The notes under the pieces: model-generated | Seen by the model: only the letters and a program-made list of their open reading frames with translations | Database searches by the model: none | Told to the model about the DNA's origin: nothing | Source: CAZTHC01 sp964613425 | GTDB taxonomy: Bacteria; Bacillota; Clostridia; TANB77; CAG-508 | Length of the DNA stretch: 21,150 bases | NCBI GenBank assembly: GCA_964613425.1 | Contig: CAZTHC010000017.1 | Location: forward strand, 1 to 21,150 | Reading direction: 5' to 3' | Shown: in pieces, positions 13,557 through 20,607 of the stretch | Layout: every line of letters begins with the position of its first letter | How positions within the stretch are numbered: the stretch's first letter is position 1 | Made by a program: the position numbers and the translations under genes

Positions 13557-15177
13557 GAATTAATATATCTATTTGCTCATCTTTAAATTTATTTAATATA
13601 TCTTCATGTGAATTTTTCTTTGTTACTGTATCTACATCCATTCTTATTGTTGTAGACTGAGGAAATAATTTTTTAATTTCTGTTTCTAATTTCTGTGTTC
13701 CAGTTCCAAAATATTTTATTTTGCTACTATTGCACTCTGGGCAAACACTCAAGTTCTTTGTTTCATATCCACAGTAATGGCATTTTAAAATGTTTTCGTT
13801 CATATGGTATGTTAGTGTAATATTGCAGTTCTTACATTTAGCAGTATAACCACATTCTCTACACATAACAGAGGTTGAATATCCTCTTCTGTTTAGAAAT
13901 AGTATCGTTTGATTTTTTTCTTTAATGTTTTTTGCTATTTCATTATATAGTTCTGTACTTATCATGGATTTATTTCCAATTGCTAATTCTTTTCTTAAAT
14001 CAACAACTTTTACTTCTGGTAAATTAGAATTGTTTGCTCTCTTCGTTAATTTTAATAATTTAATTTTACTATTTTGAGCTTTATAAAATGTATTAATATC
14101 TGGTGTAGCACTTCCCAGTATTAATGGGATTTTTTCACTCTTACAAATATATTTAGCAATTTCCTTAACATTATACCTCGGTGTAGTTTCAGACTTATAA
14201 GAACTATCATGTTCTTCATCTATTATTATAATTCCAATATTACTTACTGGTGCAAATATTGCGGATCTAGCCCCTATTATTATTTTTGCCTTATTTTCTC
14301 GAATCCTAAGCCATTGGTCATACCTTTCACCATTTGATAATTTACTATGTAAAACAGCCACAATATCACCAAATCTTGCTAAAAACCTGTCTACCATTTG
14401 CGGTGTTAATGATATTTCTGGAACCAACATAATAGCAGTTTTACCATTTTTAATTACTTTATCTATAAGTTGTAAATAAATTTCTGTTTTTCCAGAACCA
14501 GTTATTCCATATATTAAAAATTCTTCATGTGTATTTTCATTAATACTTGCTAAAACAGAATTATAAGCCTCTTCCTGTTCATTTGTTAGCTTAAGTGCCT
14601 TATCATTTTGAATATTCTTATGTATAAATGGATTTCTTTCTATTTTTTCGCTAACTAATGTTATTAGATTCTTTTTCTCTAAGGTTTTTAGTCTTGCCAA
14701 TGTTATTCCTTCGTTTTTACAAAAATCTGTTACTTGTATTCCTTCATTTTTTCTTAATAAATTTAATATTTCTTTTTGTTTTTCGTTAATATCCTCATTT
14801 TTAACATTAGTTAAATATATTTTATTTTGAGTTTTATCTTTTATTCTATTTTCTAAGTTTCTAGTAGTAGTACCCGGTGGTAACATTAATTTTATGCATT
14901 CAGAAAAATTAGATGAATATCTTTTTGACATTAATTTAGCAAGTTTAATATTTTCGTTTGTTAAAAGGAAATCTTCTATGCTTATGATATTTTTTGTTGC
15001 AAATTGAGAATTCTCTTTTAAATTTATAACAAAAGCTTCTGTTCTTTTTGAAGCACCAAATGGCACAAAAACTCTAGCCCCTATTTTTATAATTTTCTCT
15101 AATTCTCTTGGGACTAAATAATCAAATATTTTATTAATATTTTTTGCATCTCTATTAATAATTATCTCTGCTACCAT
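13483..15177 (-). CDS. priA: Primosomal protein N' (PriA), N-terminal segment, frameshifted near the end
   Basis: PriA is a 3'-5' helicase that recognises stalled forks and reloads the replisome. This frame holds the DNA-binding N-terminal domain (about 1-105), a winged-helix region, Walker A GITGSGKT (224-231), DEEH (320-323), GSATPD (355-360) and the zinc-binding cysteine cluster (CRECGYTAKCKNC, CHYC and CPEC, about 439-482). After Ile540 the frame leaves PriA: about 25 unrelated residues follow to a stop at 13483. The next base, one extra C, shifts the frame; the correct sequence resumes at 13556. The ATG at 15177 is preferred over TTG at 15180 because GAGG lies six bases upstream of it. 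Either a real mutation or an assembly error. Confidence 0.92.
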   Translation of the reverse strand: MVAEIIINRDAKNINKIFDYLVPRELEKIIKIGARVFVPFGASKRTEAFVINLKENSQFATKNIISIEDFLLTNENIKLAKLMSKRYSSNFSECIKLMLPPGTTTRNLENRIKDKTQNKIYLTNVKNEDINEKQKEILNLLRKNEGIQVTDFCKNEGITLARLKTLEKKNLITLVSEKIERNPFIHKNIQNDKALKLTNEQEEAYNSVLASINENTHEEFLIYGITGSGKTEIYLQLIDKVIKNGKTAIMLVPEISLTPQMVDRFLARFGDIVAVLHSKLSNGERYDQWLRIRENKAKIIIGARSAIFAPVSNIGIIIIDEEHDSSYKSETTPRYNVKEIAKYICKSEKIPLILGSATPDINTFYKAQNSKIKLLKLTKRANNSNLPEVKVVDLRKELAIGNKSMISTELYNEIAKNIKEKNQTILFLNRRGYSTSVMCRECGYTAKCKNCNITLTYHMNENILKCHYCGYETKNLSVCPECNSSKIKYFGTGTQKLETEIKKLFPQSTTIRMDVDTVTKKNSHEDILNKFKDEQIDILIRNTNGCKRASFSKSNISWGNCSRI

Positions 15178-15197
15178 CAATTACCTCAAATACCTAA

Positions 15198-15222
15198 ATA
15201 GACGGACATTTTATCCGTCTAT
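15198..15222 (-). terminator. Hairpin across the gmk stop codon
   Basis: ATAGACGGA (15198-15206) and TCCGTCTAT (15214-15222) form a perfect 9-bp stem with a 7-base loop that holds the gmk TAA stop (15211-15213). As minus-strand RNA the stem is followed by UUAGGUAUUU rather than a run of U, so it is at best a weak terminator; it may instead limit read-through into priA or protect the upstream message from 3' decay. It lies directly upstream of the priA ribosome binding site. Confidence 0.5.
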
Positions 15223-15783
15223 CTCAAGTTTATACTCATTTTCTATTATAGCCATTATTACTTGAACTGTTTTTTCCAAGTTATCGTTTTTCATAACATA
15301 ATCATATATTCCTATTTTAGATTCTTCGTAGTCAAATCTATTAAGTCTTAATTCAATTTCTTTTATATCTGGCTTATCTACTCTGTTTTCTAATCTTCTT
15401 CTTAGTTCTTCTTTAGGAACTCTTAGAAAAATTGTAACAATTTTTACATCTTTTTTTAGAATTTCTGTTAGTGCCTCTGTTCCATTCACTTCTATATCTT
15501 TTACAATTATTTTGCCACTACTTATTTTTTCATTTATAAGCTTCTTTGAAGTTCCATAATAATGATTGTGATGAACTGAATATTCATATAAATCTCCATT
15601 TTTTATCATTTCTTCAAATTCTTCTTTTGATACGAAATTATATGTTTTTCCTGATACATCGCCTTCTCTTGGTGGTCTATCTGTAAATGAAGGTAATGTT
15701 TCTACATTTGGCATTCTTTTAATTAATTCTTTTTTTATTGTATCTTTCCCTGCTCCTGCTACTCCAGATAATATTACTAACAT
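15211..15783 (-). CDS. gmk: Guanylate kinase
   Basis: Phosphorylates GMP to GDP with ATP, essential for guanine nucleotide supply. 190 residues. The P-loop is GVAGAGKDT (7-15), unusual compared with the common GPSGxGKGT; the GxxxxGK framework is kept. The GMP-binding stretch FTDRPPREGDVSGKTYNFVS (about 33-52) and the lid region RRRLENR are recognisable. The ATG at 15783 overlaps the end of rpoZ by 7 bases (ATGTTAG), implying coupled translation. The remA-rpoZ-gmk-priA-def-fmt order is standard in Firmicutes, which supports guanylate kinase over another P-loop kinase. Confidence 0.93.
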   Translation of the reverse strand: MLVILSGVAGAGKDTIKKELIKRMPNVETLPSFTDRPPREGDVSGKTYNFVSKEEFEEMIKNGDLYEYSVHHNHYYGTSKKLINEKISSGKIIVKDIEVNGTEALTEILKKDVKIVTIFLRVPKEELRRRLENRVDKPDIKEIELRLNRFDYEESKIGIYDYVMKNDNLEKTVQVIMAIIENEYKLEIDG

Positions 15784-15971
15784 TCTTCTTCCTTTACCTT
15801 TCCTTCTGCAATTTCATTTGCAGCTAATGTTACTGGTGATTCTTCTTTCACTTTTGTAAGTGGAGTATCTCCATTTACTATCTGTCTAGCTCTTTTTGAA
15901 GTTAAAATAACTAATCTAAATCTGTTATCTACCTTTTCTAATAATTCTTTAACTGTTGGTTTTACCATCAT
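15777..15971 (-). CDS. rpoZ: RNA polymerase omega subunit
   Basis: 64-residue omega subunit that wraps the beta' C-terminus and helps assemble RNA polymerase. The signature NRFRLVILTSKRARQI (16-31) followed by NGDTPLTKVKEESPVTLAANEIAEGKV is clear. Length is typical for Clostridia. The start is the ATG at 15971, which follows GAGGG; a second ATG is adjacent, so one residue is uncertain. It lies between remA (17 bases) and gmk (7-base overlap). Confidence 0.95.
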   Translation of the reverse strand: MMVKPTVKELLEKVDNRFRLVILTSKRARQIVNGDTPLTKVKEESPVTLAANEIAEGKVKEEEC

Positions 15972-15988
15972 TTTAAATTCCCTCTTTC

Positions 15989-16234
15989 TTATTTTTCTTC
16001 TTCATTTTCTAATCTTCCAGCTACAGTTTCTGGTTGAACTGCTGAAAGTATAACATGTCCTGAGTCCATTATTATAACAGCTCTTGTACGTCTCCCACAT
16101 GTAGCATCCACAGCCATTTTTGAATCTTTTGCCTCTTGAACCATTCTTTTAATTGGTGCAGATTCTGGACTAACTATAGATATTATTCTATTTGCAGAAA
16201 CAATATTTCCAAATCCAATATTAATTAGTTGCAT
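15989..16234 (-). CDS. remA: Extracellular matrix regulator RemA family protein
   Basis: 81-residue DNA-binding protein (DUF370). In Bacillus subtilis RemA activates biofilm matrix and osmoprotection genes; in non-biofilm Clostridia its targets are unknown. The sequence INIGFGNIVSANRIISIVSPESAPIKRM is almost the family consensus, followed by CGRRTRAVIIMDSGHVILSAVQPETVAGRL. The start chosen is the ATG at 16234, eight bases after AAAGGA; an ATG three codons upstream sits on the ribosome binding site itself. It is flanked by yicC and rpoZ, the conserved neighbourhood. Confidence 0.94.
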   Translation of the reverse strand: MQLINIGFGNIVSANRIISIVSPESAPIKRMVQEAKDSKMAVDATCGRRTRAVIIMDSGHVILSAVQPETVAGRLENEEEK

Positions 16235-16254
16235 ATTAAACATCCTTTCATTTT

Positions 16255-17130
16255 TTATTCGATATTTTGTATTTGTTCTCTTATATCTTCTAATTCTGTT
16301 TTAATATCAATAACAAAATTTGTTAATTCTAAATTGTTAGCCTTAGAGCCTATTGTATTAGTTTCTCTGTTCATTTCTTGTAGTAAAAAGTCTATTTTCT
16401 TTCCACATGCTTGATTACTATTTATTAAAGTCTTAAATTGAGAAATGTGACTGTTTAATCTTGTAATTTCTTCTTGTACAGAACATTTATCTGCATATAT
16501 AACAACTTCTTGTGCTAATCTGTTTTCATCAACTTTTTCAATATCTATTAGTTCTTTTATTCGCTCTCTTAATTTTACTACATAATCTTCAACAAGTCCA
16601 GTAGAAAAACGTGAAATTTCTTCAACTTTTTTAGAAATGTTATTTATTCTATTTTCCAAATCGCTTTTAATTTTTTCGCCTTCTATAGTTCTCATACTTA
16701 TAAAATTATCTAATGCTTCTTTTAATGGAATAGTTAGTTCATTCCAAATAATATCTTCATCTTCTTCATTTTTTATACTTAAAACATCTGGTAATTTAGT
16801 AATTTCCATAACATTTACATTATCTATTATATTAGTGTTAGCTGCTAATTTTTTTAGTTCTTTAATATATAAATTAGCAATTTCAGTATTAATTTTAATA
16901 TTTCTTCCTATTTCGCTACTATTATTGAAATTAATAAATATATCTACTTTTCCTCTAGATATTGCAGATTGAATTTGCTTTTTTATATTTTCTTCTAAAT
17001 AGCTTATAGCTCTAGGCATTTTTATAGAAATATCACAATACTTATGATTAACAGATTTTATCTCTATACTATATTCTCTGTTTTCATTTAAATATGTTCC
17101 TCTTCCAAATCCTGTCATACTTTTTATCAT
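16255..17130 (-). CDS. yicC: YicC/YloC family endoribonuclease
   Basis: 291 residues, the usual length. Members are endoribonucleases; E. coli YicC acts with polynucleotide phosphorylase in the decay of the small RNA RyhB. Signatures are the N-terminal SMTGFGRG (4-11), EIKSVNHKYCDISIKMPR (about 23-40) and the C-terminal DUF1732 segment GKKIDFLLQEMNRETNTIGSKA followed by IDIKTELEDIREQIQN. The ATG at 17130 follows AAGGGAA. It sits 17 bases after the membrane protein gene and 20 bases before remA. Confidence 0.95.
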   Translation of the reverse strand: MIKSMTGFGRGTYLNENREYSIEIKSVNHKYCDISIKMPRAISYLEENIKKQIQSAISRGKVDIFINFNNSSEIGRNIKINTEIANLYIKELKKLAANTNIIDNVNVMEITKLPDVLSIKNEEDEDIIWNELTIPLKEALDNFISMRTIEGEKIKSDLENRINNISKKVEEISRFSTGLVEDYVVKLRERIKELIDIEKVDENRLAQEVVIYADKCSVQEEITRLNSHISQFKTLINSNQACGKKIDFLLQEMNRETNTIGSKANNLELTNFVIDIKTELEDIREQIQNIE

Positions 17131-17147
17131 TTTTTATTATTCCCTTC

Positions 17148-17918
17148 TTAAACAGTTTTATTAGTTTTTTTATTTGCAACTTTTTTTGTTTCGGATGTTG
17201 TAGACTTTTTAGTTGTGGCTTTCTTAGCATTTGCTTTCTTTTCTGTAGTTTTTGTTGTTCCATTCTTCTTTACTGCGGATTTTGCTGGTGTACTTTTTTT
17301 AGCTGGTGTCTTTTTAACTTTTTCATTTTTTTCAATTATATTTTCTTCTATTACTTCTTCTTTAATAGTCTTTTCAACTTTTTTACTTTTTTTAGTAAAT
17401 TCTTCTTTATCTTCTACCTTATCATCTTTTTTCTCTTTTTTTATAATATTCTTAATATCACTTAAGGAATTTAAATATTTTTTCTTTTCTCTAAAATAAA
17501 TAATTATATTTTTAATTGAATAATATAAAGAAAAAATTAATCCCATATTATATATCATATATTTATAAATTACATTCGTATAAAAAAATGCATATGGAAT
17601 TCCCAATGTAATAATTGCAACAACTAGACATTCAATTCCATTAATAGCTATTTCACCGCTATCTTTTTTATAAGCTCTTTCAAATAAGAAAATTGTAAGG
17701 CCTAATGCACAGATACTAAACACATTTAAATCCGTTATTAAAATATCTTTTTTGATATTAAAATATCCTAAGTTAATAAATATAAAATAACAAACTACTG
17801 TGATTGCTATTAATACATTTTTTAATGCCTTTTTATTTATTTCGTTTAATACAGTAAGTGGCAATCTCTTTTTTTCTTTTTTATCTTTATAAATATTTTT
17901 CAATAAATTTTCATTCAT
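17148..17918 (-). CDS. Membrane protein with histone H1-like lysine-rich tail, unknown function
   Basis: 256 residues of two very different halves. Residues 1-145 hold a basic start and four predicted transmembrane segments (about 33-53, 60-81, 90-113 and 120-142). Residues 150-200 are charged and probably helical (KKEKKDDKVEDKEEFTKK). Residues 200-256 are a Lys/Ala/Thr/Pro tail with TPAKKSTPAKSAVKK and AKKATTKKSTTSETKK, resembling eukaryotic histone H1 and bacterial Hc1/HupB tails that bind DNA or RNA. I do not recognise the membrane domain. The ATG at 17918 follows TGGAGAA. It lies in the rsmE-gtrA-yicC unit with gaps of 28 and 17 bases. Expression is likely, but function is open. Confidence 0.8.
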   Translation of the reverse strand: MNENLLKNIYKDKKEKKRLPLTVLNEINKKALKNVLIAITVVCYFIFINLGYFNIKKDILITDLNVFSICALGLTIFLFERAYKKDSGEIAINGIECLVVAIITLGIPYAFFYTNVIYKYMIYNMGLIFSLYYSIKNIIIYFREKKKYLNSLSDIKNIIKKEKKDDKVEDKEEFTKKSKKVEKTIKEEVIEENIIEKNEKVKKTPAKKSTPAKSAVKKNGTTKTTEKKANAKKATTKKSTTSETKKVANKKTNKTV

Positions 17919-17946
17919 AAATATTCTCCATTCAAAATTTATACTA

Positions 17947-18441
17947 TTATTTTTCCTTTTTAAAAATTATTAATTTACTAAATATAAAATTTAAAATAAT
18001 AACTAATATGTTTACTAGGATTTTCATTAAAATGTCATTCCAGCATAACATTACAACTGTAAGTTGCATTAACAATATATCCATAACAGCTGTAACAACT
18101 CTACAGCTTACAAATTTACCAAATTCAAAAAATAATTCTTTTCTGTTATTTGTTTTACTGTTAAAAACATACAATTTGTTTGTTATATATGCAAAAAGTA
18201 TAGATATTATAATTGCTAAAATATTACTTAAATTAACTCTTAAAACTTCTTCGAATTTTCCAAATATTAAATATGCACATGCTGTATATGTTGCAATATT
18301 TACAACTGTTGCTAAAGCACCAAATATCAAATATCTCATACCTTCTTGATGTTCTCTATATAAATTTGCTACCTTTTTCAAACCTATTTTTTCTAATATT
18401 TTTAATCCAAAGTCTTCTACTTTATCTACTATATTTTTCAT
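17947..18441 (-). CDS. GtrA-like family membrane protein
   Basis: 164 residues. After a soluble N-terminal helix (1-33), four transmembrane segments span about 38-62, 70-92, 107-130 and 136-158. RYLIFGALATVVNIATYTA and the spaced ITNKLYVF followed by EFGKFVSCR are GtrA signatures. GtrA proteins are proposed to flip undecaprenyl-linked sugars or otherwise assist cell-surface polysaccharide synthesis; the substrate is not shown here, as no glycosyltransferase is adjacent. The ATG at 18441 follows AGGGAGAA. It is 13 bases after rsmE. Confidence 0.9.
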   Translation of the reverse strand: MKNIVDKVEDFGLKILEKIGLKKVANLYREHQEGMRYLIFGALATVVNIATYTACAYLIFGKFEEVLRVNLSNILAIIISILFAYITNKLYVFNSKTNNRKELFFEFGKFVSCRVVTAVMDILLMQLTVVMLCWNDILMKILVNILVIILNFIFSKLIIFKKEK

Positions 18442-18454
18442 ACTTTCTCCCTAA

Positions 18455-19198
18455 TTATCCAAGTTCATTAAATTCGTACATAATAATGCTAGTAGTTGCA
18501 AATCCTACTGTTTCAGTTCTTAATATTCTTTTTCCTAAACTAATTATTTTTGCACCATTTGCATTTAATTCTTTTACTTCACTCTCTTCAAATCCACCTT
18601 CTGGGCCAATAATTACTGCAATTTTCAAATTCTTATTTTTATCTAATTTTTCAAGTTCTGTTTTAAAAGAATTCTCTTTTTCGTTTTCATACGCTATTAG
18701 GATTATATCATATTCTTTTAAAAATTGAAATAAATTATTAATATTATATACAGAATTAACTTTAGGCACTAAATCTCTACCACATTGTTTAGAAGCGATT
18801 TCTGCAATTTTTTGCCATCTTTCAATCTTTTTACTTTTATCTTTTTCATCTAACTTTACAATACACCTTTTTAATTCTAATGGTGTAAATTCTTTAACAC
18901 CTAATTCTGTGCATTTTTGAATAATTAATTCCATTTTATCTGCTTTTGGAAGCCCTTGTACTATATTAATATGTACTTTTGGTTCCTTCGAAACATTAAT
19001 TTTTTCTTTTATTTTGCATAATATATCATCTTTATTAATTTCAGCTATACTAGTTAAATAACTTATTTCATTTATGCATATTTCTATTTCATCATTTAAT
19101 TTACATCTTAGAACATTTTTTATATGGTTAAAATTGTCTCCTGTAATTCTAATTATATCGTTATTTAATTGATTTTCATCTACAAAAAATTTAGGCAT
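18455..19198 (-). CDS. rsmE: 16S rRNA (uracil1498-N3)-methyltransferase RsmE
   Basis: SPOUT-class methyltransferase that uses S-adenosylmethionine to methylate U1498 of 16S rRNA in the decoding region. 247 residues, normal. N-terminal PUA-like RNA-binding domain (about 1-70, with HIKNVLRCK), then the knotted domain with LPKADKMELIIQKCTELGV (83-101), IGPEGGFEESE (197-207) and LGKRILRTETV (221-231). The start used is the ATG at 19198, behind AAAGGAG; a frame-open extension upstream runs through the promoter and is rejected. It heads the operon behind a consensus promoter. The gene prmA, often between dnaJ and rsmE, is absent here. Confidence 0.96.
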   Translation of the reverse strand: MPKFFVDENQLNNDIIRITGDNFNHIKNVLRCKLNDEIEICINEISYLTSIAEINKDDILCKIKEKINVSKEPKVHINIVQGLPKADKMELIIQKCTELGVKEFTPLELKRCIVKLDEKDKSKKIERWQKIAEIASKQCGRDLVPKVNSVYNINNLFQFLKEYDIILIAYENEKENSFKTELEKLDKNKNLKIAVIIGPEGGFEESEVKELNANGAKIISLGKRILRTETVGFATTSIIMYEFNELG

Positions 19199-19221
19199 TT
19201 CAAGTTCTCCTTTATTAGAAG

Positions 19222-19250
19222 ATTTTATCAATATTTGCAATTAGTGTCAA
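19222..19250 (-). promoter_or_regulatory. Sigma-A promoter for the rsmE operon
   Basis: Minus strand: perfect -35 TTGACA (19245-19250), 17-base spacer, -10 TAAAAT (19222-19227). The rsmE ATG is 24 bases downstream of the -10 (19198), so the leader is very short. It is the best promoter match in the window together with that of yebC. Confidence 0.87.
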
Positions 19251-19278
19251 TAAAAAAACTTATTTTTAAATTATATAT

Positions 19279-19379
19279 GAGATGTTTCGGCTTCACTTTG
19301 TTTCGCTCAATATGACATATCAATTAACATATGTGCCATTCTGAGCCTATCTTACGTCGCACTATCAATGAAGAATCTC
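19279..19379. repeat. ~101-bp inverted-repeat element, copy 2
   Basis: It starts GAGATGTTTCG (19279-19289) and ends TGAAGAATCTC (19369-19379). The left half is close to the 8101 copy (GCTCAAxATGACATAT shared), and the inner mirror ATGTGCCATTCTGAGC is kept; the right half has diverged more. Same orientation as copy 1. It lies between the dnaJ 3' end and the rsmE promoter, about 28 bases from the -35. Confidence 0.8.
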
Positions 19380-19401
19380 TCTATATTTGTCAAATACAAA
19401 A

Positions 19402-19426
19402 GGGCGTATGCAATACGCCCCTACAA
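19402..19426 (-). terminator. Palindromic repeat that may terminate dnaKJ
   Basis: GGGCGTAT-GCA-ATACGCCC (19402-19420) is a perfect 8-bp stem with a 3-base loop. As minus-strand RNA it is followed by UUUUGUAUUUG, giving it the form of a rho-independent terminator 24-30 bases after the dnaJ stop. It is preceded by UUGUAGGG, the end shared with the repeats at 12759-12857, so it is also a member of that dispersed family. Confidence 0.6.
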
Positions 19427-19449
19427 ATTCCTATAATTTCATAAACATT

Positions 19450-20595
19450 TTATCCAAATATTCCTCTTTTCTTAACTGGTGGTTGTTCATTCATTGTTTT
19501 TGCTAATTTTTCTAACAAATCTCTTTGTTCAGAAGATAATTTTTTTGGTGTTTGTAGTATTACTGTAAAAATGAAATCACCGTTCCAGTTTCCATTTAAA
19601 CTTTTGAATCCTTTTCCTCTAATTGTGAATTTTGTTCCTGTTTGTGTTCCATCTGGAATTTTATATTTTTCTACTGTTCCATTTACCATTGGTATTTCTA
19701 GCTCTGCGCCTAATGTTGCTTGTGTAAATGTAATTGGTATTTCACATAGTACATGTTCAGCTTTTCTTGTATATATTGCATGTCTTTTAATATGTACTAC
19801 TATATATAAATCTCCTTTAGGTCCACCTTTGGTTCCAGGTTCTCCTTCTCCTCTTAATACAACAGTTTGATTATCATCAATTCCTGCTGGTATTTTAACT
19901 TTTATTTTTACACTTTTACGAACATTCCCTTTTCCTCTACAGTCTGGACAAGGTTCTTTAATTATTTTTCCTTCTCCACCACAATTTGAGCAAGTTTTAG
20001 TTGTTTGCATTTGTCCTAAAATTGTTGTTACTGTTTGTCTTATTTGACCAGTTCCATTACACATTGTGCATGTTTGAGTTCCAGTTCCTGGTTTACACTT
20101 ATTACCATGGCAAGTTGAACATTCTTCATCTCTGCTAATATTTACTTCTTTTTCTACTCCTAAGAAAGATTCTTCAAAAGTTATATCCATTGAATATTTT
20201 AAATCTGCACCTTTTCTAGGTCCATTGCTTTGTCTCGAATTTCTTCCTCCAAAGCCACCACCAAAGAATGAAGAAAATATATCACCTAAATCATCGAAGC
20301 CACTAAATCCGTCAAAGCCAGAGGCAGAATAATATCCGCCTCCTGCTCCTCCTCCAAATCCTTGTGGTCCATTATGTCCAAATTGGTCATACATAGTTCT
20401 TTTTTGCTTATCAGATAAAACTTCATATGCTTCTGATACTTCTTTAAATTTAGCTTCGGCTTCCTTTTTGTTATCTGGATTAGCATCTGGATGATATTTT
20501 TTTGCTAATTGTCTATATGCTTTTTTCAATTCGTCATCAGATACATTTTTGTCAACACCTAAGACTTCATAATAATCTCTTTTTTGGTCTGCCAT
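19450..20595 (-). CDS. dnaJ: Chaperone protein DnaJ
   Basis: Hsp40 co-chaperone that delivers substrates to DnaK and stimulates its ATPase. 381 residues. J domain 1-70 with HPD at 35-37; Gly/Phe-rich region about 72-118 (FGGGAGGGYYS, FFGGGFGG); zinc-finger domain with four CxxC pairs (Cys159/162, 176/179, 202/205 and 216/219); then the two substrate-binding beta-barrel domains and a C-terminal dimerisation region. The first zinc repeat reads CSTCHGNKCK, with Lys in place of the usual second Gly and one extra Cys. The ATG at 20595 follows AGAGG. It is 12 bases after dnaK. Confidence 0.98.
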   Translation of the reverse strand: MADQKRDYYEVLGVDKNVSDDELKKAYRQLAKKYHPDANPDNKKEAEAKFKEVSEAYEVLSDKQKRTMYDQFGHNGPQGFGGGAGGGYYSASGFDGFSGFDDLGDIFSSFFGGGFGGRNSRQSNGPRKGADLKYSMDITFEESFLGVEKEVNISRDEECSTCHGNKCKPGTGTQTCTMCNGTGQIRQTVTTILGQMQTTKTCSNCGGEGKIIKEPCPDCRGKGNVRKSVKIKVKIPAGIDDNQTVVLRGEGEPGTKGGPKGDLYIVVHIKRHAIYTRKAEHVLCEIPITFTQATLGAELEIPMVNGTVEKYKIPDGTQTGTKFTIRGKGFKSLNGNWNGDFIFTVILQTPKKLSSEQRDLLEKLAKTMNEQPPVKKRGIFG

Positions 20596-20607
20596 AATTT
20601 ACCTCTT

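Noticed and set aside
13540..13575. Programmed +1 frameshift in priA
   Set aside because: The site ATT CGG lacks a slippery P-site codon that re-pairs well in the +1 frame, there is no stop codon at the shift point, and priA is not known to use recoding. A mutation or sequence error is simpler.
16235..16243. Earlier start for remA (and similarly def, the DUF2273 gene and rsmE)
   Set aside because: In remA, def and DUF2273 the earlier ATG overlaps the Shine-Dalgarno sequence of the next ATG, and in rsmE the extension crosses the promoter; the downstream starts also match family N-termini.
17094..17499. Plus-strand Phe/Cys-rich reading frames
   Set aside because: They are the complement of the lysine-rich tail of the minus-strand membrane protein and have no ribosome binding site or plausible composition.
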